DNA from: Sphagnum magellanicum
Lineage: Eukaryota > Streptophyta > Sphagnopsida > Sphagnales > Sphagnaceae
Length of the DNA: 64,000 nucleotides
NCBI GenBank assembly: GCA_021904315.1
Contig: CM038915.1
Span: forward strand, 18,414,001 to 18,478,000
Direction: 5' to 3'
The notes under the pieces were generated by a model. It had not been told where the DNA came from. It saw only the letters and a list, made by a program, of their open reading frames with translations, and searched no databases. Positions 22,350 to 33,855 of this stretch are shown one piece after another; position 1 is the first letter of the stretch, and each line of letters begins with the position of its first letter. The translations under genes were made by a program, and so were the position numbers.

Positions 22350-23860
22350 CCTTACCTAAACACAGTCACCTAGGTTTGTTTTAAACCTAGATGGGGGAAA
22401 ACACACTAAGGTGAACCACTTTTCACTAAAAATATGATGTTTAACAAGTATTATAATATGCAATAAACTAAAAAATTTATGATATCCTTTGGCTATTTTA
22501 AACAAAAGGAAAAAACTTTAAAATTTGCATGACAAAATTTTGAAGCTCAAAGTTCACTTGGAGTCAAAATTAATTTTGATCCAATGTTAAATGAAGAGGA
22601 TTGGATAAAACTAATGTACATATTGTACATATAAATTATAGTTTTTCAATGGCCATAAAGCCTCATGTTTGTGATTCATGAAACATTCGCAAACAAAAAT
22701 AATTGAAAAAATAATGCCATGCCCATTATAAAATCTTTTGATCTTTGATGTGGTAGTGGTTTTTTTTTACCCCCGAAAAAGAATTGACAATCCCAAACAT
22801 AGACATAGGAATCAAGTGCAAAAACCCACAACACAAGGAGGAGGAACCCTTTAACATAGACACGTTTTCACCCCTATAAGTTATGTTCAAAGACTCATGA
22901 CAATAGTTATGCAAAAGTTGACAACATGACACTCCACCACCTATCAATATCATGAGTACTTATAGGTAAGTCACTCATGTGTTGCTATTTTGTTCCGTGC
23001 CTTCCTATGCACCTCATGCCTTCCTGTGCCCCTCACACCACACCACTTAAAAAAGGGCTAGGAAATGGCCCTCCACCAACTTAGCTAAAGCCTTGTAAAA
23101 TGATAATTTCTTTCAACATAAGAACAATGGTGAAGACAACACCCAAAACAAAGCATCATATGAGGGAAATATCAATTTACAAGGTTTTAGATGAAATAAA
23201 TTTCAAAAATACGAATATTAGTCTTTGAACTCCCAAAATCACAATCTTCAAAAATAGCTACAAGCATGTTGTTGCGTAGAGCTTCCCAATACAAAATTGA
23301 TGACATGAAAATCATCAAAATCCGAACCTGTATGTGAAAAATATGGCTCGCCAAAACTCATGGATGAATGAAAAATTTCATCCAAACCTTGGATGAAAAA
23401 TCCTACATCCCAATTATGGATGAAAACCCTCCACTTGGATAAAAACTGAAAAATAAATAAAGTAAAAAAATAAAAAAATAAAAAGGAATTATATATTTAT
23501 TTATTTATTGACATGTGTCAAGTTCGAATTAGTGCCAAACTTGATTATTAAGTTCAGAAAACAACAATAAACATTATAAATAAATAATAAGTTTAGATTG
23601 GCCCGAACTTGCCCCCCCCCCACCTGAACCTAACCCTAGCTGCCACATGGCCCTCAAGCTTAGGTTTGGAAATCCAATAAAATAAATAAAAAAACAAAAG
23701 TGGCTTGGGGTGGGTTCGGATTGGACCCCCTTGGCCTTATTTGCCTCGGCCTTGCCTAAGCCTGGTAGGCCACCAGCACCCTAGCGAGCCAATAGGCTTA
23801 GCCCGCACTTCAAACGAGCTGAAGCTTGAAGGTGATGGCCGCAAAAGCTTCATTCACACG
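22350..23860. other. intergenic stretch, no gene seen
   Basis: No family motif found. The ORF at 22726-22953 on minus is unrecognised. A C10 run lies at about 23612-23621. The GC content rises towards 23.7-23.9 kb. Confidence 0.5.
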
Positions 23861-23861
23861 C

Positions 23862-23930
23862 GGGCATGATGGCGCAATGGCTATGCACTGCAACGTCAAG
23901 CTACAACAGTAGTTCGAGCCACCGCATTCC
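23862..23930 (+). mobile_element. tRNA-derived SINE head with strong A and B boxes
   Basis: TGGCGCAATGG (23870-23880) fits the A-box consensus and AGTTCGAGCCA (23911-23921) fits the B box, 41 nt apart. It is followed by a pyrimidine-rich CTTCCTCTTCTTC stretch. A complete tRNA fold was not found (no matching acceptor stem), so a SINE 5' head is preferred to a tRNA gene. The ORF at 23866-24096 crosses this segment and is discounted. Confidence 0.55.
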
Positions 23931-24460
23931 CTCCCTTCCTCTTCTTCTCTTCTTATTCTTTTCCTTCTTCAAGTCTCCTTTTCTTCCTTTGTGGGCTATA
24001 ATAGCAAGCTTAATGTTGCCATTCATCCCTCCCCCGGCCTCCCCTTTTTTTTCCTCCTCCTCCTCCTCCTTCCTTTTCTTCTTTTGGGCTGCATAACCAC
24101 CACCCTTCACTCCTTCTCCTTTTTTCTTTTTCTTTTTTCCACTTCATGCACTGGAACTCCGTAGTTTTTCCTATTCCGGTAGCAACAATACTAGCTCCTC
24201 ACCATGAAAAAGAACCAAAAGGGGAAGAGAGGGGAAAAAGGGGAAAGATAAAAAGAGAAATAAATAAATAAATAAATAAATAACTCCAGGGTCTAGGCCC
24301 CATGGAGTTCAACTCTCAAGGGAATTGCAAAACTTTAGAACATAAAAGATCACACCACTCGACATTCGAGCAAAGCTCAAAAGAACGAACACCATAATCT
24401 TGTGCAGTAGCAAACAAAATAACTAGGAACTCAATGCAATCGTATAATTTTTTAAATTGA
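23931..24460. repeat. pyrimidine-rich then purine-rich low-complexity DNA
   Basis: CT-rich tracts (23930-24150) followed by a GGGGAAAA-type purine run (24215-24262) and an AAAT/AATA run (24260-24282). No gene. Confidence 0.6.
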
Positions 24461-25845
24461 TGCAATTATTTCATATATGCAATTTTTTAAAGTATACTAA
24501 ATTATCATATCTATATTTATAATTACGTCTTTTAAATGCATAATATTTATAAATAAATAAATTCTTGTAATCAATGTCTAAACTGTAAATTGATTATAAT
24601 TAATAGTTTTATATATTAATTAGAGCAGTTTTGTAATTTATAATGGAATTTAATTAGTCATTGTTTAGAACTTAAAATTATTATTTTGGAATCTGATTTT
24701 TAGAATGTATAGTCATTTTACTATAATTAAAGTGATTAATGTAATTCTATATTTTATTATTTTATTATTTATAAATAATTATTTATAGTTAAGAATTATT
24801 ATTACAACTCAAAATTTTATATTAAATGTTGATATTATAATTATGTGATAACAAATCTAGTTTATAGTAATTTTAATAATTAATAATATTATGTATATAT
24901 AATATTAAATGCTTATTATAGTAGTTCAAAAATAGTTATAACAAGTGAAATAATAATGTGAATAGTAATAAAATAGCTTGCATGGGTTGCAATATAAAGG
25001 TTAGTATAATTGTTAATTATTTATTATTATATTTAATATTCATATACCAAATGAGAAAATAATCAGAACAAGTACAATAAAGGAGCTAATCTAGGATAGT
25101 TACTAGTTACATTAATATTAATATTATATAAAATTATTCATTGTTTTTTTAAATTATAATTAATTGAATTACTAAAATATATATAATTTTTTCCAATATT
25201 TATTATTTATATTTGATACTTATTGATGGAATACTATAACATTATAAATAAAATTTTAAATAAATTGAATTTCATTTTTGTAGATTTAATATTATTTAAA
25301 TTAATTGGTTAATTACATAATTATGTAACTATAAATTATTGATGAATTATTATAATATATATTTATTTTTAATTATTTAATCAAGTAGTTTATTCGTTAG
25401 TTATTAATGAATAGTTAATTTTTCCATTAGTTAATTAACTAGTTAATTAGTTAGTCACTTACCTATTGAATTATATAATTCACAAAAATAAAAATAAAGA
25501 TAAAATTTATGGAATGAGTTGTAAGTAATTTGCAACTAAACTCCATGTTCAAAATTATTTCAGAATTTCATTCAAAATTTAATGTCAAAGGTACATTAAA
25601 TTAATTACATGTGGTAGCATATGATAAAAGCACAAGGTTGACCAAATTAGTTGCAAGCAACAATACTTATACAATGGGTCAACGAATGAACATGTATTTT
25701 GTTGATTTGTTTTTCCATCCATGAATGGTTGTCATTTGCGACTTATCCAATGCAACTAAAGGAAATATAGTCACAAATGTCGTTTGCAACTAAAAATTAG
25801 TCGCAAAAACCAATTGTAAAAACTTTGATTTGTTTTAGTGAATGG
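24461..25845. mobile_element. CACTA-family relic (right end preserved)
   Basis: A very AT-rich interior leads into 25600-25845, which aligns with the right 240 bp of the intact CACTA element ending at 31540. Shared words are GTGGTAGCATATGAT/GTGGCAGCACATGAT, TCATTTGCGACT and GCAACTAAAATTTAGTCGCAAA-like words. It ends GTTTTAGTG at 25845. The matching left terminus was not found. Non-coding. Confidence 0.55.
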
Positions 25846-26569
25846 TCATACCATAAATTACAAACTAAAATGCAATCTATGTTGTCATGTATTCAATAGA
25901 ATTTGTAGCTTGTCATTATTTTTTGTTTCAATTGCTCATGAGCTCTTATGGATATGTTTGTATCTTGTTCCACTATTGGTATGTCCTCTTGCTCAACAAA
26001 AACATATTCCATTCCACCTCCACCTTTCATTTTTTCAAGCACCTCCAATTGTATTTTTGGTGTTTCCCCACTTAGACTTGTTTGATATTGCTCCTTGTCT
26101 CATTCTATAAAATTGTTTTTTGGGGTTACATGAGGGGACTCATACACAAAGTCAAGATAAGTTTTTCTATATGCTTTGAACTTCCTCTTATACATGGCTT
26201 CATCCACTTTATGTTCATCAAACAAATTCCATACATCCTTGTACATAATATCCTACACTAAGTTCCACCAAACATCAATATTTGATGCCTCTAGGTCCAT
26301 GGATTTATGTTTAGTCCTAAAGATAATGTTTTGCATGAATAAGTTTTCATATTCCTGAATTTATGTTTTGAAGAATATGGCTCCATACTTATGAACTTGT
26401 CAATGGTTTTTCGTACGCACCTAACATCATGTTGAAGTGCTTGGATTGCCCCATTACAACTAGCCAAAGTGTGATCCTTTATGAAGATTGCATCAATCTT
26501 CTTGTGTACATTAATTTGAACTACAATATCTACAATATTTTGCAACATCGTTGAACAATGTGGGTCAAG
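25846..26569. other. unrecognised stretch left of the gypsy integrase zinc finger
   Basis: Minus-strand ORF 26291-26548 starts with the last residues of the integrase zinc-finger block and then loses similarity. Plus-strand ORFs at 25838-26358 show no motif. It may be decayed integrase. Confidence 0.35.
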
Positions 26570-28341
26570 TTAGTAGCCCACATTTAAAATCTTCTTGACA
26601 ATAATATTTACTAAATGTCCATTTGCAAAATCCTCATGGAGCTCCCAACATATCTTTTGAGCTTCATTTATGGTAACACAACATCTTAATTTGTTGTCTT
26701 GACCCATTTGGTACAAGATTCCATCTTGTATATTGTGAAAGGTTATATTATTTTCACTTAACCTTTGTTTCTAAGTAGATGTTAAAACATTAGACATATG
26801 GCCTATTTACCAATAATCCTTTACCTCTTATAACCAAATCGGTTATAAATGAAACAAAGCTACATCTATAGTTTGATTATGTACACCTATTGATTTTGTA
26901 ATATTTGGTAGCCTAGATAACACATGTGCTACTACATGAATATGTCATGGCTTATACATTATTATAAATTCATATTCCAAAAATAGTAATAATCAATTAA
27001 CAATATGACTTGAAACCTATGGTTTATTCATTAAATAGACCAAAACCATAGGGTCAACATAAAATACAAACTTACTACCCAATAGGTAATGTTTAAACTT
27101 GTGAAGTGCAAATACCATGGCTAAGGTTTCACATTATGTGGTACTATAGTTTCACTTTGCATTGTTCCATAGTTTAAAAACAAAACTACATGTTGATCAT
27201 GTTTTCATGTCAAGTTTTGTGCTAACATGGCACCTACAACTAATAATGGTGCATCTGTATGGACATGAAAATTTATATCTTGATTAAAAGATATAAAAAT
27301 AGGTGAACTTCTTTATATTTTTGTTTTACCTAGTCCGAAGCTACTTGACATTTTAGGGTCCATAAAAACTATTCGATCTTCTTCATGAGTTTGGTAATTG
27401 CAGTCATGATAAATGAAAAATTCTTGATGAAACATTTATAAAATGGAGCCATTTCATTGAATACCTGAATATGTAGTGGATTTGTGAAAACATGTATTTA
27501 GATTATGGCTTAGAATTCATTAGGATATGGTAATTTACCTTCCTTGGAAACTATAAATCCCAATATCATCCTTGAAAATACCATGAATGCACACTTATTT
27601 GGATTCAAATTAATCCAAAATATTTTACACTTTTGAAAACACAATTTGAATTTAACTAGATGAATATCCACGTCATTGTACATAATGAAATCATACAAAA
27701 AGATTTTCATGAATATGTCCAAATAATATTTGAAGGATCTACTCACTACCTTATGATATGTAGGAGGTCCATTATTCTTCACTCCAAATGGTATAACTAC
27801 CCAAATAAAGGTTCTCCAATTTGTTACAAACATTGTTTTGTATATATCCTCTAATGTTATGGATATATGGTGGTATCCAAAGTATCCATCTAAGAAAGAA
27901 TATGCATCATGCCCTACAATTATGTTAAAAACCTCATTTGCAAAAGGCAATGAATATGGATTTTTCTTTGTGGTTGCATTGAATTTTCTAAAATCTAGAT
28001 AGATTTTAAACTTCCCATTTTTCTTAGGTACTACCACTATCAATGGCAACCAAGTGGCTTTTTCTAGAGGTTGTATACATCATGTTGTTAACAATTTATT
28101 TGTTTTGTATTCAACTATAACATAGTTTAGATTGATTTTGTACCTGATGTGAAGTGCAAATGGAATAGATGTGTCTAGCTCAATACGATGTTTTGCCAAT
28201 TTTGGTGTACCATCTTTTTAGGTCTTTGTACATCTAAACAAAGACATCTTTGCACTCCATTAACAATTCTCTCAAAGAATTCATGTTCTCTTAAACTAAT
28301 TGTGCATTGACTTAAATTATTTACGGTTTATCCTCAATCCC
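26570..28341 (-). pseudogene. Ty3/gypsy pol relic: linker, reverse transcriptase, RNase H, integrase zinc finger
   Basis: On minus, in order: the protease-RT linker (about 28335-28060), then RT in an open frame of 179 codons (28049-27510) with VVVPKKNGKFKIYLDFRK, SFLDGYFGYHHISI and MILGFIVSKEGKLP blocks. The RNase H region (27420-27000) follows with INFHVHTDAPLLVVGAML and MVFALHKFKHYLLG. An integrase HHCC-type finger region (26770-26570) has WELHEDF and NIVDI-type blocks in broken frames. The RT active site reads FLYDF where FLDDF is expected (codon 27695-27693), so the first catalytic Asp of the DD pair is Tyr. Many stops and frameshifts confirm decay. The linker is interrupted at 28341 by the CACTA element and resumes at 31544. 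Confidence 0.9.
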
Positions 28342-28689
28342 CACTAGTAGAAATCAGCCAAAATGTAACCATTCAATTTACGACTAGATGCGATTTATAG
28401 TCATTTGCGACTAGATTTGAGAATATTTGCAACTACAAGACCAACTTTCAACTATTTTGGTCATTTTCACAACTATGATACAACTATTAGAAAATTTCAT
28501 CCTATTGGTTACATCAATTTTCCATTTACTTTCATCCACTAATAGGTTGATATGTCCCATTAGTCGAAATAGTCACCAAATTAGTTGCATCCTAAAGGTA
28601 TTCTACAATGACATAGGGGTATAATTTAATGTATGTACTAAAATTATATATATATATAATATGCATACATATGTATATTGTTCATATAA

Positions 28690-29710
28690 TGAATCGCAAA
28701 ATTAATATTTGACCTTTTAATTTTTTTATTCAAATCTGAAAATTGATATTTCAATTATGAAAAAATATTATTTTAACTTTTTTAAAAAATTATTAAATTT
28801 TGAAACTTGATATTTGAATCTGAAAATTGTTATTTCAATTGTTAAAAACATTATTTGAATTTGAAAATTTTGATTTGAATATGATATTTTCAATTCAAAA
28901 AGACGGATTTGATCTAAAATTTTTTTGAATTCTAAATTAGTATTTCAATTCAGAAAATTATAATTGATCATAAAAATGGAATATTTTCAATATTCCATTT
29001 AATTTTGAATATTTTTATGTGAATATGAAATTTTATATTTCAGCTATGAAATTTTTTCATTTATATTTTTAAAAATCATTTAATTTGAACCTGAAATTTA
29101 GATTCCAAATTATTATTTTAGATTTTTAAAATTAATACTTCAAGTCTAAAAATTAGTAATTGAGTCTAAAAATGGACATTTCAATTTTGAATATTGTTAT
29201 TTGAATATGAAAATTAACATTTCAATTCTGAAAATTGTTATTTAAATTCAAAAAACTTATTTGATCTAAAAACTGATATTTGAATTCTAAATTATTATTT
29301 TTGAATCTAAAAATTATTATTTCAATTTTGAAAACTTTATTGACTTTAAAAATTGGCAATTTGATTTTAAATATTTTTATTTCAACTTTAAATTTGATAT
29401 TTGAATTTTGAAGTTTAAAATTTAAATTTTAAGAAATTATTGACTTGAAAGTTAAACTGGGAATTCCAAATTATTATTTTGGATTCTCAAAATTAATATT
29501 TCAATTCAGAAAATTATTAATTGAGTTTTCAAATGCAAATTTTAATTTGGAATATTATTATTTGAATCTGAAAGTTAACATTTCAATTCTAAAATTTGTT
29601 ATTTAACTTCAAAAAACTTCTAAAAACTAATATTTGAATTCTGAATTACTATTTTGGAATCTTAAATTTATATTTTAATTCAAAAAATTATTGATTGAAT
29701 TTCAAGGGTT
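28690..29710. repeat. degenerate array of GAAAATTGATATTTCAATT-type units
   Basis: About 1 kb inside the CACTA element built from alternating ATTTGAAT, CTGAAAATT and TATTTCAATT words at roughly 20-40 bp spacing, strongly diverged. Non-coding. Confidence 0.75.
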
Positions 29711-30899
29711 TTTTCTACTAATGCTATCCATAATAAATCACTTTTATAAATAATTATAAATGATTGTGTTTATTAAATCTAAGTGACACTAAATAATTAT
29801 TGTTATGACACAAATTTGTATATTATATAATTTATATTCTTATATTAGAAGAAATTAATTATTTAAATTAATGTGACATTACTTTAAAATCATTGTAATT
29901 ACTTCATATAATAATTAATTAGTATGTGCATAATTATTTTCTAATTGAACATATTTATTCACACTCTTTAATTTATAAGTTCAAACCTGAATTAAAAATT
30001 TGGAAAAAATTATACTGTAATTAGATTAATTATTTTACTAATTTTAATTTCACGAATTATTATACAATAATATTATCTTTAAAAATTTTGTGATTAATCA
30101 TCTATGATAAATATTTTATAGTAATTTTACAATAATTATGAAAATTAATGTTATGTTTAACAAATTATTGTATTTATAGTTAATAATTACCAAGAGAAAA
30201 AAATTATTTGACTTATAATAATTTTTACAATAGTAAATTTCATTATACAATAAATAATGTAATTAATTGAATAATAATTCTTCAAAAAGTTTTGTAAGAA
30301 TTTACTTTCCAATAACAATTGTTAATTGATGATATATAATTTTAAAATAAGGATTTAAAATATTTAATTTTAAATTATAGTCATTAAATTAATTTCATAG
30401 TAATTATATTATATATAGCTCGATCAGATTCTGAAAAGTAATTAATTATTTTTAAATATTTTATTATTTTTGAGTTATGTATTAATAACTTGTGAGTAAC
30501 TAGATAGTTAGTTTGTCAAATATGAAGAAGGTATTACTTATTTAAGTAATTGATAATGAATACTGACTATTTGTAGTGTGTAGTTTATAATTTAAATATA
30601 TGTTAATTTCATCATTATGAATTAAATGATTATTTAATTATTTAGTACTTGAATTATTTAAAAATCTAAAACCCTAGAAGTAAGGGATGAAAAAAGTTTT
30701 GGAATTACAACTTAGTTTGTAAGGAAGTTGTAACTTTAAAACTTATCCCATATTGTTTGTTCTCCATTCCTATTTTGAACACTATATAAACAAAAGGGTG
30801 TGCTTATGCAATTTCACATTAAGAAGTTTGTGCACATGGGATGAATTAATCAAAGGCTCAACCCAAAACAAAAAAACAAATAATGCACAATTCTAAAGT

Positions 30900-31090
30900 A
30901 CATACCTCCCCAACCTACTTATCTATTTAGTTAGGTAAGTACTTAGTTTGACCTACCCATCTAAATCAACCTATGTACCTACCTACTTAAGTACCTACCT
31001 ATATGAGTAGGTATTTAGCCTAGGAAGGTAAAATTTATCTATTTATTTTCTTACCTAAATAGGTAGGTAGGTAGGTAGGTAGGTAAGGAT
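30900..31090. repeat. CCTA-rich then TAGG-rich inverted microsatellite
   Basis: ACCTACCTACTTAAG-type sequence (30900-31000) is followed by (TAGG)n (31060-31090), giving a potential stem within the CACTA element. The same arrangement occurs at 18.4-18.8 and 63.5-63.7 kb. Confidence 0.7.
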
Positions 31091-31543
31091 TGTAGGCACT
31101 TATTTATGTATCTACCAACCTAATATTAATATTTTTATTAAATTAAAAAAATTAATGCCACGTGGCATATTTACATTGGGCCATGTGTCATAATATAAGA
31201 TCATCCAAGTTTTTGAATTGAACGTCTTAGATTATTTCAAAATAATAATAATAATAATCATCATCATCATATATTAAAACACGTGGCAGCACATGATTTG
31301 CCTTCAATTATGACCAAAATAGTTGCATATTAATCGCATGTGACAATACGTATATAATGGAGTCAAAGAATGAAATGTATTTGTTGACTTTTTTTTTCAT
31401 ACAATACTCTTTGTCATTTGCGACTATTTATCACATGCGACTTGTCTTAGGCGACTAAAAGTATTTTAGTTGCAAAATGTCTCTTGCAACTAAAATTTAG
31501 TCGCAAAGAGCAGTCGAAAATACATGTTTTTCTTCTAGTGCCC

Positions 31544-33389
31544 CAAGTTAATCTTCATGAATTGTTAACCTTAAGTTAAAGTTGATCTTCTAATATGCAG
31601 TTCTTGCACTTTGATCCTTATTGGTGTTTCATTTATTTATATCGGACTTAGTCTATGATGAGACTAACTCTCAAGACACACCTTGTCTTCAAGAACTATT
31701 TTGGGTTCTTTGTTGACCACTATGTCTAAAACAATTATATGGTTTATTATAATGTTTAATACAACACTAGAATTTGGATTTTTTGTATTTTTTTCATTTT
31801 GAATTATATCCATTATTTGAACTCACTGTTTTTGAAAGTAAATTAATAGTACCAATAGAAAACAACTCAAGCTCACTTAAAAACATTAGAATTTTTTTGT
31901 CATCTATGATTCCATTCTAATAGTCAAAACACAATAGGACTTTTAGTCTTGTCACAATACTACACAAATGTTTTATCACTATTATGGTTCTAATATTAGC
32001 ATTTCGCTATATTATAATCATGTTATTCCCCCAATCATGTGTTATTTTGGCATATTTGAACCATGGTCAACCCAACAACATGGAATAACTAAAATTTACA
32101 ATAATGTTTTATAAAATCATGAATGTAACTATGCATGGTATTATGTGCACATACATCTTTAGATTTTCTTTTTGTAAGAACATACTTGACATCTATTTGA
32201 AACCAAAAGCCCATAGTGAAAAGCAGACGTAAAAAATTATTTGTATTTTGAAAAACCCACTTTTACAATGTGAAATATGAAAATCAATGCATATTAGTGT
32301 AAACATATATTATATCTAATCGTTGCAATGAAAACATTCAATGTTCCACAATTTTATGATGGGTTTTGTTATTATTTTAAATCTACTTGTTCCAATTTTG
32401 ACAAGGTAATCAAGTTGTTCACTTTATCTTACTCACACCATTCTAACATCTATTTTTTGATATTTAAAAATATTTCTTATATATATATGAACTTGCTTGG
32501 AAAGGTAAAATGTATTTCTTGTGATTTGATTAGTTTTATAGGATATGTTGAATTTAACATCCCTATCCAATTGGTAGTCCATTCTTTGATTGCAATAGAA
32601 GATACCTCTAATGGTGGAGTGGTTAAACCTACATTTGTTATATGGTTTCCACCATAGAGATTTTCAATTGTGTTTTGCTTCCCAATCTAATGTTGTTTTG
32701 TTCTTCCTCAATTCTCAATTTTCGGTTCTTGATCCTTTCTTGATTTTGGATTTTTGTTCTTCTTCAATATTGGATTCTTGGTATTCTATTCTTTCTTGTA
32801 CCCTTCATTACATATTTACAAGGGTAACCTTAATTGTTTTGTCTCCCCATCCTTCCGGTTTAACTTTCATAAGTACTACCTTCAGGGATAATCTCTTTCA
32901 AGTATTAAGTTGCTTCATTGGTCTACCAAAGTTCCATAATTATTATAGATAATGTTTTGTACCTTGCAAGCCACTCTTCTATCCTAGGCATTCTTGACAT
33001 GATATATTGTATTACTTTTGGAGTGTGAAACTATGTTGTTTCATTTAGTAACTATAGTTTCATTTCTATTACATCCAGTTCTTAATTTTGTTAAATTACA
33101 ACTTGATCTAGTTGTCTTTGTAAACTTTGGGTCACCATGTGATTCATGTTCATCCCCATTCCACTACTCTTATTGGTAAAAAAATTTGTTGCGAATTTAA
33201 ATCCTTACAATGGTTGTTTGCTCATATTTCAATCTTAATAACCTTTCAACCAATTTTGAATCTATAGAACCAATTTTATTTTTTTTAACACAATAACCTT
33301 TTTTATGCCGAAAACAATAAAAAATAAATAAAAATTCTACATAATCTTAAACTTTTACCCTAAATTCATTCCTAGGGATGGTCACCAAA
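31544..33389 (-). pseudogene. Ty3/gypsy gag-protease portion (right part of the split element)
   Basis: Next to the CACTA insertion (31600-31544 on minus) the translation ends in a protease-RT linker block (TIHEDLG) that continues, after removing the insertion, into DEDKP at 28330. The gag and protease expected up to the primer-binding site near 33387 are too decayed to define; minus blocks near 33000 are only weakly gag-like. Plus-strand ORFs 32328-32952 are read as antisense noise. Confidence 0.55.
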
Positions 33390-33855
33390 TGGTAAATCTT
33401 AATTTTCTTATATTATTTTAATCCTTAATTACATACTTAACAATCATTATTCAAACTATCAAAGTTTATAATAACAACGAGCTATATAAAACAAAAAAAA
33501 AGTTCTAAAATCCATATATGAATTAAAATCATATTTGTAGTGAACTTAAGACATAATTTAAACCAGTATGGAATTGAAAACAAAAAATCGAAACCAATTA
33601 TAATGTTGTCAAAATTATTCCTCTTCGTCAAGTCTCATATTTTTACTTTAGGATGAACCTCATCAACAATAAAACTACAAAACAAGTAATAATCCCAAAA
33701 TTGAAAACTCCTCCAGTATCATTCCCAATTTCTTGCCATGAATATTAATTCAACTTGTCCATTATTCAATCCTAATCAACCCAACTTCATTTTGTTTTGT
33801 AATGACAAGTTTGTCCACTTTGTCTTACAATGGTAACACAAGTACGCCTTTAACA
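33372..33855 (-). mobile_element. gypsy 5' LTR and primer-binding site, minus strand
   Basis: Minus-strand LTR from TGTTAAAGG (33855) to TTTACCA (33390), about 466 bp, aligned along its length with the plus-strand LTR at 5925-6353. Immediately inside is TTTGGTGACCATCCCTAGG (33389-33371), a plausible primer-binding site because it starts TGG shortly after the LTR end. A near-identical junction, CTTACCATTTGGCAATCATC, occurs on minus near 37250. It is in the right place and orientation to be the 5' LTR of the gypsy element split by CACTA. No matching 3' LTR was found to the left. Confidence 0.65.

Larger units (their letters stand above)
28342..31540. mobile_element. CACTA (En/Spm-type) non-autonomous element with 3-bp target duplication
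   Basis: Begins CACTAGTAGAAAT (28342) and ends TTTTTCTTCTAGTG (31540). The termini are inverted matches (CACTAGTAGAAA against CACTAGAAGAAA), and CCC flanks both ends (28339-28341, 31541-31543), the 3-bp duplication characteristic of CACTA elements. Subterminal regions are rich in GCGACTA/TAGTCGC words in both orientations. The 3.2-kb interior is AT-rich and non-coding, with no transposase recognised, so it would need a partner to move. It sits inside a gypsy pol gene and separates two pieces that fit together. It contains a 1-kb degenerate array (28690-29710) and a TAGG hairpin patch (30900-31090). Confidence 0.85.

Noticed and set aside
23866..24110. Ser/Phe-rich and Lys/Glu-rich ORFs on opposite strands
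   Set aside because: They translate CT-rich low-complexity DNA that crosses a tRNA-type promoter.
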